Position numbers and translations under genes: made by a program. Below are positions 1 to 11,871 of a stretch of DNA of 64,000 nucleotides, one piece after another (position 1 is the stretch's first letter; every line of letters starts with the position of its first letter). The notes below the pieces were generated by a model. The model searched no databases and had not been told where the DNA came from. It was given only the letters and a program-made list of their open reading frames with translations. The DNA is from Lepas anatifera. Its lineage: Eukaryota; Arthropoda; Thecostraca; Lepadidae. The DNA is taken from NCBI GenBank assembly GCA_034440635.1, contig JAOTON010000767.1:1984001-2048000 (forward strand), written 5' to 3'.

Positions 1-795
1 TACGTTTCCCCTCTAGATCTGCCCTCAGGGGAGCTAGAGAAAATCTTTATGCATCATTGGATTCCTCTCATCGCAGCGAATCGACTGATGTATAATATGA
101 CCTTGCGAGGTCAAATAGTAAAAATGACCTGACCTCGAGCTAGGTCAAGGTCACAGAGTGACCTGGTATGGTCATGTTGCATATCCACCGGCTTCCCGTG
201 ACAATATAAGCACAATGCAAGCAAAATGGGAGCTTTATCTCCATTCAGTGAAAAGTTATTTGCAAAACAATCACTCTCTGCTCCCGTGACCTGATATGAC
301 CTTTGAGAGGTGAGATGGTAAAAACTCAACTTTATGGTCAAGATCGTGTTAAGAATAGTTGGTTCGAGCATTTTCAGCTTTATCTATCCAGTTTTTACTG
401 AAAACGAGCCCATTCTATTTTTCACCATATACCTATACCTAATGGGTGACCAAAAAATTGACCCCACCTTAGGTCAATAATATCGAAATTCCGAGATAGC
501 AGATTTGTAGAATCTAATGATATTATTATATTGTGGAAGTTTCTAACTGCTCGGTTTGCTAATGTTCCCTGGACGCTGCTTCAAGCTCGTAATTTTAGGT
601 TTTGAGGTCGGGTCACTTGACCCGGAATAGCTCCTTGACCTGACATGGCCTTAACTTAAAATTTGGTCAGATGTTTAAAGTTGATCAGTGATAAGGTACT
701 TTAAGTTTCCTTGTTCTGCACCTCTTCGTGTTTTAGCTATCTGGGGAAAACCAGAAGGGGGGCGAATTTCGCCCTCCCAGCGGGGCGCGTGTTAA
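1..795 (-). mobile_element. TTAA family C element, partial (runs off left edge)
   Basis: The stretch matches the inverted sequence of the copies at 15915-16962 and 23644-24667, including the TGACCT/AGGTCA-rich interior. It ends in a GC-rich block with a GGCGAATTTCGCC-type palindrome (about 760-790), followed by TTAA at 792-795. The other terminus lies outside the window. No coding capacity is seen; the 86-residue open frame at 111-371 is ordinary element sequence. Assignment to a TTAA (piggyBac-like) non-autonomous group is inferred from its complete relatives. Confidence 0.75.
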
Positions 796-870
796 GGTGA
801 TTTGGTTAACGGGAAGCGAATATTATTCTGTTGACCTAGGATACCGAGGATTTGACGTCGGGTTCAACGG

Positions 871-943
871 CCTTCGATAGCTCAATTCGTAGAGCATAAG
901 ACTGGAAATTGTAGGATGTCGGGTTCTATTCCCGGGTGGACCA
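871..943 (+). other. Degenerate tRNA-Tyr-like segment (SINE head or tRNA pseudogene)
   Basis: CCTTCGATAGCTC followed by TAGAGC resembles the 5' half and A box of eukaryotic tRNA-Tyr, and GGGTTCTATTCCC at 921-933 is a B box. The 3' end does not pair with the 5' acceptor strand and the anticodon stem is broken. A functional tRNA is therefore unlikely, and a SINE head or tRNA pseudogene fits better. Confidence 0.55.
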
Positions 944-1520
944 GAGATCATTTGGCGGCAGAGCTGCTTTGCTGTGTTTGTGAGCGACATTTACGACGGT
1001 GGCGGTTGTACGTATGTGCGAGATGTTCAGTAAGCCTAGGCTTACCTCGCAGTGAGCTCGCTGCGAATCCAAGAATATGATTGTCTGCTTGTGTTTGGAT
1101 CAATGCTGGGCCCATTTGTCGCATAGAGTGTGAATTCAGTACTTATTCACATTTAAAAGTTAGAAGCGACAGCCAACGGCATGCGACACTTAGTCAGCGA
1201 TAGGATAGCGCTTTTTCCGCCCGGTAGGGTTGGAAAAACCATCAACTCGTCAAACGGGATAGCGACAGACCCTGAAAATTAAAATTATAAAAAACGACAG
1301 AGAATACCTGTAGGTACAAAATCCGAATAGATCCGGCTGGTTAAATAAAGGAAAAGCTCGCATGGAAGTTCCAAGGAAAGAAAACTCACCCTAGCAGGAT
1401 ATTTGCTGTGTATAACTATAATAGATAACGTAACCTAGCTGCCTCATTTAGATTCAGTGAGGAGGTATATGGCATCTGATATGAATATGTATTAGTCAAT
1501 TGTAGTGTTTTCCCTACTGT
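944..1520. other. No recognised feature
   Basis: AT-moderate sequence without a convincing coding exon, repeat boundary or RNA gene. It may include the body of the SINE whose head is at 871-943, but no tail or target duplication was seen. Confidence 0.3.
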
Positions 1521-1800
1521 AATCATGGGCGGATCCAGGATTGCCGATCGGGGGGCACCTTATGGGGCGCGCCATCCAGTCCGGGGGCGCCACTTGTGAC
1601 CGGCAAAGATCAGATGGGCGCAAAATCCTATCGGTGGGCGCCGATTTTTGCATCCTGTGGGAAGCGATATTTCAGGGGCGCCATCGACCTTTCAGGGGGG
1701 TGCCATGACCATTTCAGGGGCGCCGTGGCCATTTCAGGGGGCGCCGAGGGTCGATCGGGGGGGCACGTGTCCCCTTGCCCTCCCCTAGATCCGCCTGTGC
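1521..1800 (+). repeat. GC-rich dispersed repeat with GGCGGATC-type edges
   Basis: The block is built from repeats of a gggggcgcca-like phrase and is bounded by GGCGGATCCAGG (about 1529) and GATCCGCC (about 1788). A related block lies in the opposite orientation at 59890-60105. The inward-facing GGCGGATC edges suggest a terminal-inverted-repeat element, but no target duplication could be fixed. Open frames over it on both strands are compositional. Confidence 0.5.
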
Positions 1801-2700
1801 CGTCACTACCTCCTCCACGCATGCCGTTAAAATTTCGCCTTGTACGGCTAACCTGGAAATAACATAGATAGGGCCCTGTAGCAAGAAGGCATTCAAACGG
1901 ACGCCAAACTACATACAGTGGCGGGCCAGGGGGCATTCCACGACAAATCGACCAAGCGATAACACCCTACATCTCAGATTTGGATGAAACTTTGAGACCA
2001 GAGGTGCGACGTCAAAACGCACGGTAGCGACTGGGGCAGCGGCCTTTGTTGGTGAAGACGGCGATGTAAGCGGAACGAGCGCAATGGCGGAAGTATGCTG
2101 GAAGGTAGCCAAACAGTGTACTGCGGTAGCTGTGCTGTTTGCGGGCCGATTTTGCGTGCATCTTTCCGTGATGTGAAGCGGTGACGTCACCTTTGCTGCT
2201 GCGGCGCCGACTCGGCTGTTTGCGCCGCCCCTCCGGTCCTCGGGCCCTGGCGGGCCATAGTGCGCCGGCTCCAGCAGTATTCCAGAGACACATGGTGTGG
2301 ACTTCTCGAATACGGTATTGTTTAAGAGCGAATGAATGCTTGTTTTCTATATCATTCATGCTCGTGATTGATGAGCCAATTGATGTTAAAGCTTACGAGT
2401 GAGCACGTCTTTATTCAATTCGTATTGCTCACAGTTAACGAAAAGTAAAAAAAGTTAGTTAAAAAAAGTTAGTCGTATTGCTCACAGTTAAAAAAAGTTA
2501 ACGAAAAGGGGAGAGTGCCCTGATTGCGCACCCCTGCCTAATTACACCACTCGCCACATCTCTTGTCCTGCTGGTGTGATCCTCACAATAATATTTTTAT
2601 CGAAATTTGCAGCGCTGGATTTAGCTAACACGGCCTTTTCTTGCACGAAGTTGACTGATATAATGATGCCAATTTTCTGGAAAAAAACATATTCGTTTCC
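1801..2700. other. No recognised gene
   Basis: Contains a GCATTCCACGAC phrase near 1934 that recurs in similar form near 39957 and 42438, so part of it is probably an old dispersed repeat. There is a short purine-rich direct repeat (aaaaaaagttag) at about 2447-2500. Open frames on both strands near 2012-2402 overlap each other and show no family resemblance. Confidence 0.3.
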
Positions 2701-3555
2701 TTAACACGCGCATTGACGGGGGTCTGAGCCACCTTCGATTGACGAGGGGCGGGTACCCGCCCCCCTAAGATCTCGAGAACCACGGTAGGTAGCAAAAAAC
2801 GGTAAACGGCGTTGAGTAGCCCATCCGCTTCTCCATCGAAAATATTTGAACCATTTTTTGTCAGGTCACATTTAAGGTCACCAGAGGTCAAAAACCTGCC
2901 GTCACATGCCGTCATAGGGATAACATGTAAATTAAGTTTTTCGGCCATTACATCTGAACAAGTAAAGTTAGAGCAAAACGACTTGAACGCTATGAATCCC
3001 CGCAGCAAGCCAAATCGAATGATATATGATTTGACCTTGCTAGGTCAAATCAAAGATTTGACCTGACCTGAGGTCAGGTCAGGGTCAAATTATATAAAAT
3101 GCATATCATTAGAACTGCAAAGCCAAGGCGAGTCTAATGAAGCTAAAATAAACGCTCTGTCACCATCTGTTACTGAGTTATTCAGTAAAAACCATATTTC
3201 CCATGTATTACCAATGGAGAGGCCATGCTTCGTACCTGACCTTAGGTTATCGATATCGAAAATACCGGAACATATTTTAGAGAACTCGGTGAGCCCATTA
3301 TGTGATATGAGTTTCAATTGGATAAGTTCACCCTGCTCCGACTTATGCTATCTTAAACTTTTTTTGAGGTCGGTCACTTGACCTGTACTGGTGACCTGAC
3401 CTGAGATGACCTATCCTTAAAATTTTCACAGAAGTTGCAAAAATGATGAGGGAAAAGGTATACCAAGTACGGCGGCGCGCAGCGCCGCCGTTTTCCTGCT
3501 GTCTCCGAAAAACCCGAGGGGGCGCGTACCCGCCCCCCGTCAATGCGCGTGTTAA
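2701..3555 (+). mobile_element. TTAA family B element, full length
   Basis: Bounded by TTAA at 2701-2704 and 3552-3555. It starts TTAACACGCGCATTGACGGG and ends with the inverse. Both ends carry a palindrome of the GGCGGGTACCCGCC type, and a GGCGGC...GCCGCC hairpin lies near 3470. The interior contains a perfect palindrome of four TGACCT/AGGTCA half-sites at 3059-3081. It is about 85-95% similar by eye to the copies at 20538 and 47841. It encodes no transposase and is therefore non-autonomous. Confidence 0.85.
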
Positions 3556-3562
3556 CATATTT

Positions 3563-3776
3563 GGTATTTTTTATTTATTGTTTTATTTTATTAGGGTCAC
3601 TCCCAACAGGCACACTTGCCCAATTATAGGGAGTATTGGCGCGGGTGTTTAAGGATCCTCTCCACCGGGTCAGATCGGACACGGAAGGCGGTTTCCCGCC
3701 GTGGGGATTGAACCCACGTTAATCCATGCTATCCGATACGAAGACTGCAACGAAGCCACTAGGCCAACCCGGCCCC
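3563..3776 (-). mobile_element. tRNA-derived SINE
   Basis: On the minus strand the head has an A-box-like TGGCCTAGTGGC and a B box GGTTCAATCCCC, followed by about 100 bp of body and an A-rich tail (TAAAATAAAACAATAAAT-type, plus-strand 3567-3595). It sits just beyond the right TTAA of the neighbouring family B element. No clear target duplication was found. A tRNA gene is less likely because the anticodon arm is not well formed and an A-rich tail follows. Confidence 0.6.
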
Positions 3777-4648
3777 ATGAAATGACCGTATGTTTCTGCT
3801 CTGCATTACTCGGGGAAGGTGCCATAGGATTTTTTATCGTATTTTACGAACATTTTGCTTTATTTTGTGTCATTGACACTGTTTTTTATAGCGTTAACTA
3901 TTTGTAGCGTCATTTCTTAATCAATGAGCACAAGCCCTATTTACGCCCCCTGCTGCTGCCCAAAATGCGCCAGGGTGGCGAATTTGGGACGCTGATCAAT
4001 TTTTGATGCGTTACGATCCAGTGGCGTTTTTGCACTCATGCATTGCAACAACGGGGCTGAAACATAAGTGAATAAACTATTGGTTTTATGCATGCAAGCA
4101 CTTAGTTGAAATACAGTGACCCGGTTTAACATTACTTGAAAGTTCCTGGAACGAGGGCAAATATTTGACAAAGGACAGTATGTTGATAATACAGCCAAAA
4201 TCGGATCTAACCAAGAGGTTTTGGGGAGAGGGCAACGGGTCTGCTAGTTAATACAGCTCCTATAAGATCACATTGGTGCGAGACCAAACAGCCCAGGTAC
4301 TTTCGGGACCATTTATACCGTACGATATCTGCAACAAACTGTCTAACTGATACATCAATCAAAGTCCATACGACAAAAGGCACACTTAAATTACAACGAT
4401 ATACTCTTGCCTCCATAGCATCGTAGCGAAAAAATGGCGACGTAACTGGAACTATATGGTGGCGGTATGAGGACAGAGGTATCCTGATTGCGCCTTTTGT
4501 AGTCTTCCGGAGACAAAAAAATTATTGTAAATTGTACGGGTTGCACAACTTACTATAAAGGAAAAAAATAGCGAGAAATAACAATTCATGACATCTGCAA
4601 AAACCAACACTGTAGTCCGTGATATTCTCTTGGCAATGCCGTGTTTCC
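3777..4648. other. No recognised feature
   Basis: No exon, RNA or element boundary could be supported. Short open frames exist on the minus strand, but they lack any recognisable motif. Confidence 0.3.
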
Positions 4649-5515
4649 TTAACCCGCGCCCCACCAGGGGTCCGGCACCATCTTCGCCTCACCGGGGGCC
4701 ATCGATGCCCCCTCTAGCTCCAAAAATATGGTGGTTAGCGCAAATTTGCAAAGTGTATTAGAAAACTCGCGTGAATTCAGTAAAAATTAATCTACATGTT
4801 TAAGCACTCAGGTCAATGGTTTGACCTTCAGAGGTCAAGTTAGGTCAAGATAAGCTATTTTCACTCAAATATGCAATGCTTAAGCAAACTAGCCATAACT
4901 CTTATGCCAATAGAGCTATTGAGGTCTGGTAAAGTACACTTGATGGGAAAACACCAAACCTTTGCTCGCTATGGAACGTATTGACCTACCGCTAGTAGTT
5001 TGAACTCCAGAGGTCACCTCGTGACCTAATATGACCTGAGGCCTCGAAAGGTCAGAAAGTGACCTTGCCATATAACAAATGAAAGCCAGTGACAAGACAT
5101 ACACGATGGTGTTTGATTCAGTGCTCCAGCTTAATTAGGTCAAACGTTATTGTAAAATATACCGTGTTTGACCCCTTTGTGACCTGCGATGACCTCGGAA
5201 AATTCAAAGGGCAAATATTGACCCTGAGATCCGTGAAAGAGTGTCAAAGAACGCCTTTCTGAGCATTTTAATCGTTTTTATGACTTTTGGATCATGAGAC
5301 TGCTTTTCCCCATGCTTTTTCAATGGGAGAGGTCACCTCGTGACCTAACCTCAGGTCACGAAATCGAAAAATCCCGGAAAAAATTTTGTAGACCTTGGAG
5401 AGGCCATGAAGTGTAGGTAGTTTCAAATCGATCGAATAAGAAATGCAGCTCTTATAGAGCTCAAAAGCTGAAGTGAGGTGACCTCCATGTGACCTTATGT
5501 GACATCCATCTTAGC
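4649..5515 (-). mobile_element. TTAA family A element, 3'-truncated
   Basis: Begins at TTAA 4649-4652 with the CCCGCGCCCCACC-type terminus and follows the family A consensus, including the TGACCT/AGGTCA pairs, for about 850 bp. It diverges after the block near 5470-5515. The terminus carrying the GGCCATCGATGGCC palindrome and the second TTAA is missing. Confidence 0.75.
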
Positions 5516-6190
5516 CATGTTGTAGCGTATCCGCACGAAAGGTACTTCCAATGAGCGTTTTGCCCCAGGCCTCGCATCTCTCAATGTTCTTTTTATGTGT
5601 GATTTTTCTGCTCCGCACCCGTTTTGCCTTATGTTTTTTTTTCACTGCATGCACCTCTGTGACCTGTTACTTAATCTGAGTTACAAAAAGAATCACCTAC
5701 TACTGGTTAACTTATACCCTGAGTTTCACCCAGTGAAAAATTTAGAATAGAACTTTTCCAAAAGTTCCTCATTTAAAGAGAAGGTCACAAGGTCAAAACT
5801 TGACCTGAGGTCATTTTTTATTTTTCTTATATGGCCTATTGTATGCTCTATCTAGTGATATCCATTTTAATCAATTTCGATCAGTCACTTTTAAGATACA
5901 AAATTATTTATGCTCCAATGTTTGCGCTGACCTCCAGATTTTGATGATCTCTATCTGGTGACCTTTTTGACCTTGGAACCTGGGAATGGACCCAATTTTT
6001 TGTATATGGACTTTGGGTGGAAACGTTGGTGGAAGTCTAAGGGGTGATGGTGAACACGCCTGGATCCTTTGTCCTGGAATTACCGATTTATCTCCTAAAT
6101 CATCAGTTATTTGAAACTGCTTAAGTGGAAACAATAAATGATTGTAAAATTATATGTTTTCCTCCTTAAAATGTTTCGAATCTCCCCGCA
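5516..6190. repeat. Degraded AGGTCA-rich repeat sequence
   Basis: Contains scattered TGACCT and AGGTCA hexamers (for example around 5660, 5785-5810 and 5960), like the interiors of the TTAA elements, but has no recognisable termini. Probably the remains of an older element. Confidence 0.45.
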
Positions 6191-9100
6191 AAAACATCTG
6201 CTGGACTTCCAGTGCGGTCTCTTGTGTCGTTATCTTTTACATTTCAAATATTTGTAATCTATTTCAAGCAAAATCCCCTTTTGTTAAACTCTAGTAAATT
6301 TTACCCCATCCAAACACATGCAATCGATGTCAAGCGAAAGAACGTGCTTGCTCAACTTCTCAGCACCCTTCACATCTCTTCACTGACTGGTTACTACCTC
6401 TGCTCGCCCTATACCGTCCGTCTTATCATATCCTTACGTTCCGCAGCTTCGTCTTCAGCCCAGCCTCAGCTGCCTCATCTGCAGTCAACAGCTCAGACCT
6501 CCGAGCCAGGGCGTGCTGCTTCGGACGCCGGGCTGTAACCCCGGATCCAGTTGTTACTTCGGACCTGGAGACTGTGTCTGACAACGACTCGTCCACCAAG
6601 TTGGACGACAAGTGAGTTCTGCTGCAGCTGAGGAGAGGCGCTCTTTACTTCGCCCTGGGTCGCCCGTGATATTTGTTAATCTTAATATCTTAATATTTTT
6701 TAACTAGAACTTTCAACGTCGGGTATTAGCAAGCAACATGCGGGCTAAAACCTGCGGACTGCCCATGCATTGGGCAAATACTTAAAATGAGAACACGAAA
6801 GATATGACCACAGCAGTTGGTGCGTAGTTGAAATCCCACCTAAAAACAGTGTATGAATTTAATTACTCACCACCCGGTGAAGCCTTCGGTCGTGAAAGCC
6901 TCCTTGCTTTCTGCTCATAGTTTAAATACTGTATACTCTGGCACACTGAAACTAGGTTCGTAGCAATATAGTGTGACTTTCCCATGGTATTGGGCGCCAG
7001 AGATGTCCTTGGCTACGTTACGAAATTCATTTTTCGTAACCACTGGTCTGGAAATGTAAAGTACCGAAGCCGAGCGAATTCCGTAACGTACTGCGCTAAA
7101 TTTTGGAATAACTCTACGTTGATTAAACTAAAATCCTAAGTTAATTGAAGTACTGATAGCGATAATTGCAAGGTTGGTCATATTTAAGGCCTGACTATGA
7201 AAACGATACATTTCATTCAGTAGGTATTGACGGCTTGAACAGTATTGACGGCTACGACAAGGGTTGCTAGAAGACGTTGTGCAAACCTTGTAACTTAACT
7301 ATGGTTAACCTACATGGCAAAGACAATGGCTGACAACGTCCCCACAAGCCCTCTACTAGATCATGATTACCCCATAACAAGGGTAGAACAAAGCCTTGTG
7401 TCCGCTTTGTACACAACCGCAGCCTTCCTACAAGAGCGTGACGAGATTAGAACCTTGCTTACACAACCGCTTTACCAGTGCGTAACGGGGAGGGAACAAG
7501 GGTGTTGCAAGGCTTCTTACAAGGGTAAAACGAGACTCGGATTACGTCTTTACAACAGCGGCAGATCCAGGACTTCATTTCGGGGGAAGCTTGGGCGCTC
7601 GCGCCTCCCCGCCATAGTGTCTGGACAGCATCCGACTACGCATTTACTTTAGGCACTCTGACATTTCATGGTGTGGAAGGGGGCTTGAGCACTCTTAGAC
7701 CCTCCCCTTGTACCTACCTCTGCTTCAAAAGGAACTTTTCAGTCTCTATGCGAAAGCTAAAGCGTTTTCTGGCCTCAAATGCAACCGGAAGACCATCGGT
7801 AGAAAAAGGGTAAGCATTGAGCCACCTCTCAAGCAAGAAAATAACCCGCACGTTGTCTTACCCATATCGGTGAAACACAGCATCACTCATCAGGCGCCGA
7901 TCCATCTGAAGACACCAACAAGATCATATTGGAACTCAACTCACCCTATTTTTCAAACGGGCCCATAAGGCAAACACAATTAGGTTCTACCCACTGCAGG
8001 TACCTAAGCCATATGATCAAATAGTCTGTGCTCGTTTGACACGAAAATATGAGCCTTAATACCAATATGGCATACATGCCTGAAGTAACCACATACCTAC
8101 TTACCTGGACCTGGATTGACCATTCCAAAATGCCTCACTTTTCAACTATTGGAACAGAGAACAATACTTTCCACTCGCAGATCACTGACACATATTCCAG
8201 ACAGCTTCCAAAGTTCCACGATTGATTAAAATAAGTCACATTTTTCTAACCTACACGGCATGCGTGCCAGGCCAATGTGTATTGCCAAGGGTAAACAGAA
8301 AGCAAGATGGCGACCGTAACCCGAGCAGGTATTTGAAGCCATAGTCAAACGACAATGGCCGAGCAAGGGTGCAACAACGCCCTAGCTTTACCTACCAGCT
8401 ATTTACAATGCCACTACAACGCCTAGTATTCAGTTAGTGCAGCGCTGGTGCGCAAGCAAGGTATGAACCAGGTATGAACGAGGCGCGCACTATTGTGGCA
8501 CAAGGCAAGGTTGTCATTCCGTAGTAATGACATTGCTTTATGCTAGTGACGTAACCAGGGTTGTTTTACTTCGGTAATTGAAATACGGTGCAACTATTGT
8601 TCTGCAATGGTAAAGCTTGTAGAAACACAATTTTAAGCTTGTACCTTATAATAAATTCTTTCTGTGTTCAACCATCACTTACTTTTCGAAAACTATTTAA
8701 ACTTGAAAAACAATGTTTTTTTGTAATACAAATGTCTGTTCTCATGTATTTGTATTTGAATTAATTTTAAAAAGCTTTTAAAAACTACAAAATGAATTAG
8801 TTTGCCCTAGAAACAGAAAAAACTTACTCAAGTCTTCAGCGGTTTCGTATCTCGGGTCTTGAGTCATTTTCTGCTTCAGCCCCAGGATGACAAAACTTTT
8901 GCGTCAGATAGGTCACGTGACCCAGATTTGAGAATTCCTAGGCTCTTGATTGGTTAATTGTGATTTCTTTTAAGCCCGATATTTCTGTTTGAAAAGAGTT
9001 TTGGAATGTTGTTTTTCTAAAGTATTTTTTCTGTAGTAGTCCAAAGATCTACATCACTGTTTAGGATAGATATGACTTAATTCTTAGAGAAATTGATAAC

Positions 9101-9635
9101 CTAAGCCGTGTGTACGTCATATACACTGATATGAGGTGTACCGGTAAAGTCGTCTAGAAATGTTGGCTTTGAGAGCAATTTTAAGGCATTTGCAGGCCGA
9201 ATTCGCAAAGATGAGAATAGGACTTCTGAAACAACTTTTTGTGACCTTTTGATCTCGCCAATAAAAAATTGTTCGCGTATCTCCCTTTAAAGACGAAAAC
9301 TATCGTATTTTTCCATCAGACGCTTCTGGAATTTTCCAGCAGTCAAATGGCTGTATGGTGGAATCCCGTTCGGAATCAAAAGGTTGTCCCGCTGAATTTG
9401 CATAATGGAGAAGCATTTGACTGAACGCAGCTTTAATCGCTGATCCACCCGCTCCAAGTGCGCAATAGGACTTTTTGTGTACAGAGCATTGGCGGACGCA
9501 GGAGGGGCCATTTCGGCCATGTCCCCCCCCGAAAGCGCTGGAAGGGTCCAAACTATTATTGTCCCCAAAGGACGGATAATTTTTGAAAAAAAACGTGTTT
9601 ACACTAGGTTTGTCGAGCAAAAAGTCTTCACTCTG
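6191..9635. other. No recognised gene; possible unique sequence
   Basis: About 3.4 kb without a convincing element boundary. A serine/aspartate-rich frame at about 6440-6610 ends at a GTGAGT that could be a splice donor, but nothing else supports an exon. Open frames at 7314-7652 and 7708-7968 match no family that I recognise. AT-rich sequence prevails at 8560-8830. Confidence 0.3.
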
Positions 9636-9740
9636 TTTTGACGGCATGTTTTGGCCTCTAGTGACCTTAAATGTGACCTGACAAAAATGGTTCAAATATT
9701 TGCGATGGAGAAGTAAATGGGCTACACAACACCCTTCATA

Positions 9741-9975
9741 CGCGTCGGAAAGGGGGGCCAGGGAGGCCTGGCCCCCCACTTTTTGGCCAAAAATTTCCTG
9801 ATCTCAGTCAAAATGAGAGAAAACCGGACATTCTTATATCCAGCCGCTGCGGGAGGCAACGAAGAGCCCAAATTCGAACAGTTTTTGGTCCTGACGTTGA
9901 AAGTTTCCTGTCAGCATCAGGTTGAAGTTTGACTGGCCCCCCCCCCACGTTTTTGCCGGTGGTGACACTTATGAA
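9741..9975. mobile_element. Insertion of 235 bp flanked by a 10-bp direct repeat
   Basis: ACCCTTCATA occurs at 9731-9740 and again at 9976-9985, and the family B sequence resumes after the second copy. The insert begins with a strong GC hairpin (9751-9778) and contains runs of C. No terminal inverted repeat was identified, so the class is unknown. Confidence 0.5.
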
Positions 9976-10065
9976 ACCCTTCATAGTTTTTCGGTACCTA
10001 GCGTGGTTCTCGAGATTTTACGGGGGTGGGTACCCGCCCCCTGTAAAAGCGAAGGTGGCTCAGAC

Positions 10066-10264
10066 CAGGGCATATTTTAAGGAATTGGGACTGGTGGGCA
10101 TTCGGCTGAAAAGGGCACAAATTCCCACTAAAAGGGCACTCCTACAACATCAAATGACTGGTGACTGGTGGGCACTGGGCCGTCCAGGGCCGTTCACTGG
10201 TGGGCATAGCATGGGGGACTGGTGGGCAAAATGCCCACCACTTTGTAGCTTAAAATATGCCCTG
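10066..10264. mobile_element. hAT-type MITE, 199 bp, with 8-bp target duplication
   Basis: Terminal inverted repeats CAGGGCATATTTTAAG and its complement bound the unit. GCTCAGAC is duplicated exactly at 10058-10065 and 10265-10272. Uninterrupted family B copies contain a single GCTCAGAC at this point, which is a natural empty site. An 8-bp duplication and CAGGG ends are typical of hAT elements. The interior holds repeated GACTGGTGGGCA phrases and no coding sequence. Confidence 0.85.
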
Positions 10265-10344
10265 GCTCAGACCCCCGTCAATGCGCGTGTTAAAGGCAGC
10301 AGTATTCGGTATTTGAGATTCAGTTTGCGACAGGCTCGGGTTTT

Positions 10345-10838
10345 TTCCTTCCCGGGTCAAGCACAGAGGGTACCTAGACTAGCTCAAGGGGCCAGATTAG
10401 CTTAGGGTCCAACTCAGCTGAGGGGTTACCCAGGTCGGCTATATATGTTGGGTCTCAGAACAGCTCAAGGGTCCGTTCAAGCTCATGGCCCCCAGCTCAG
10501 TTCAGAGGGCCTTGTGCAGAGAGCCCCCAGACCAGCTCAGGGGCCCTATAAATGGGCAGTGAACCCCCAAACCAGCTCAGGGGGCCTGATAACTGTGCAG
10601 AGAGCTCCTCCCCCGACCTGCTCAGGGGCCCCCAAGTCGGCTTATATAGAGTCTTTGACCAGCTCAAGGGGACCGATTTACATTCACGACTCCTAGTTCC
10701 GCTCAAGGACCCTAGAACAGTTCAAGGGCCCAAACCAGCTCAAGGGCCCTCAGTTCAGCTCAAGGAGACCTAGATTGGCTCATAGGGTGTTGGAGGCCAG
10801 TTCAGGTGCTTTCGATCAGCTCAGGGACACAGATCAGC
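10345..10838. repeat. Degenerate tandem array based on AGCTCAAGGG
   Basis: About fifteen copies of a phrase close to cAGCTCAAGGGnCC recur at irregular spacing of roughly 25-50 bp across nearly 500 bp. The array runs up to the TTAA of the next element. Open frames on both strands through it are products of the repeat. Confidence 0.65.
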
Positions 10839-11871
10839 TTAACCCGCGCCCCACCGGGGGTCCGGCGCCACCTTCGCCCCACCGGGGGCCATCGATGGCC
10901 CCCCATCTAACTCCGAAAATATGGGCGTTAGCGCAAATCTGCAAAGTGCAATAGAAAGCTCGCGTGAATTCAGTAAGAAATTACTTCGCATGTTTTAGTG
11001 CTCAGGTCAATGGTTTGACCTCCAGAGGTCAAATTAGGTCAAGATCGGCTATTTTCACTCAAATATGCAATGATTAAGCAAACTGGGCATAACTCTTATG
11101 TCATTAGAGCTATTGAGGCCTGGTAAAGTACATTTGATAGGAAATTGCCAGTACTTTTTCCGCTATGTGGAACGTAAAGACCTCCCGCCAGTGGTTTGAC
11201 CTCCAGAGGTCACCTCGTGACCTAATATGACCTGAGGTCACGAAAGGTCAAAACGTAACCTTGCCGTATATCAAATGAAAGCCAGTGACAAGACAAACAC
11301 GATGGTGTTTGTTTCACCGCTCTAGCTTAATTAGGTCAAAAGTTATTGTCAAAATACTGTTTTGACCTCTGGTGACCTTGGATGACCTTGGAAAAGTCAA
11401 AGGGTAAATATGACCCCTGGGATCCGTGAAAGGGTGTCCAAAAACGCTGTTTTGAGCAGTCTGAGTATTTGCAATCATTTTTCTGGCTTTTATATTATGA
11501 AACAGGTTTTCCCCATGCTTTTCCAATGGGAGAGGTCGCCTCGTGACCTGACCTCAGGGCACGAAATCGAAAAATCCCGGATATACACCTTGTAGACCCT
11601 GGAGGGGTCATGAAGTGTAGGAAGTTTCAAATCGATCGACTGAGAAACGTAGCTCTTACAGAGCTCTAAAGTTGAAGTGAGGTGACCTTGGTTGACCTCG
11701 TCTGGTGACCTGACCTTGGGTGACCCGGGGTAAAAAATTTCAGGGATGATGGGAAAATGATGCAGTGAGAGGTATAGCCTACAACCGTGGTGCTGCGCCT
11801 CGTCGTTTTTCTGCTATCCCGGAAAAACCTTTAGGGGGGCCATCGATGGCCCCCGGTGGGGCGAGGGTTAA
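10839..11871 (-). mobile_element. TTAA family A element, full length
   Basis: TTAA at 10839-10842 and 11868-11871 bound 1033 bp. The termini are CCCGCGCCCC... and ...GGGGCGAGGG, with a GGCCATCGATGGCC palindrome beside each end. The interior carries dozens of AGGTCA/TGACCT hexamers, including paired arrangements such as GGTCACCTCGTGACC. No transposase is encoded. Confidence 0.88.

Larger units (their letters stand above)
9636..10293 (-). mobile_element. TTAA family B element, truncated and twice interrupted
   Basis: The inverse of family B is recognisable from about 9636 to TTAA at 10290-10293, including the GGGTGGGTACCCGCCC palindrome near 10023. The distal part is missing. Two later insertions split it, at 9741-9975 and 10066-10264. 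The second has a precise target duplication. Confidence 0.75.

Noticed and set aside
871..943. Functional tRNA-Tyr gene
   Set aside because: Acceptor and anticodon stems do not pair; only the A- and B-box regions are preserved.
1596..1936. Proline/glycine-rich open frames on both strands
   Set aside because: They coincide with a GC-rich dispersed repeat, and both strands are open for compositional reasons.
10345..10838. CRISPR-like array
   Set aside because: Spacing and repeat sequence are irregular, and the context is eukaryotic; it is a degenerate tandem repeat.
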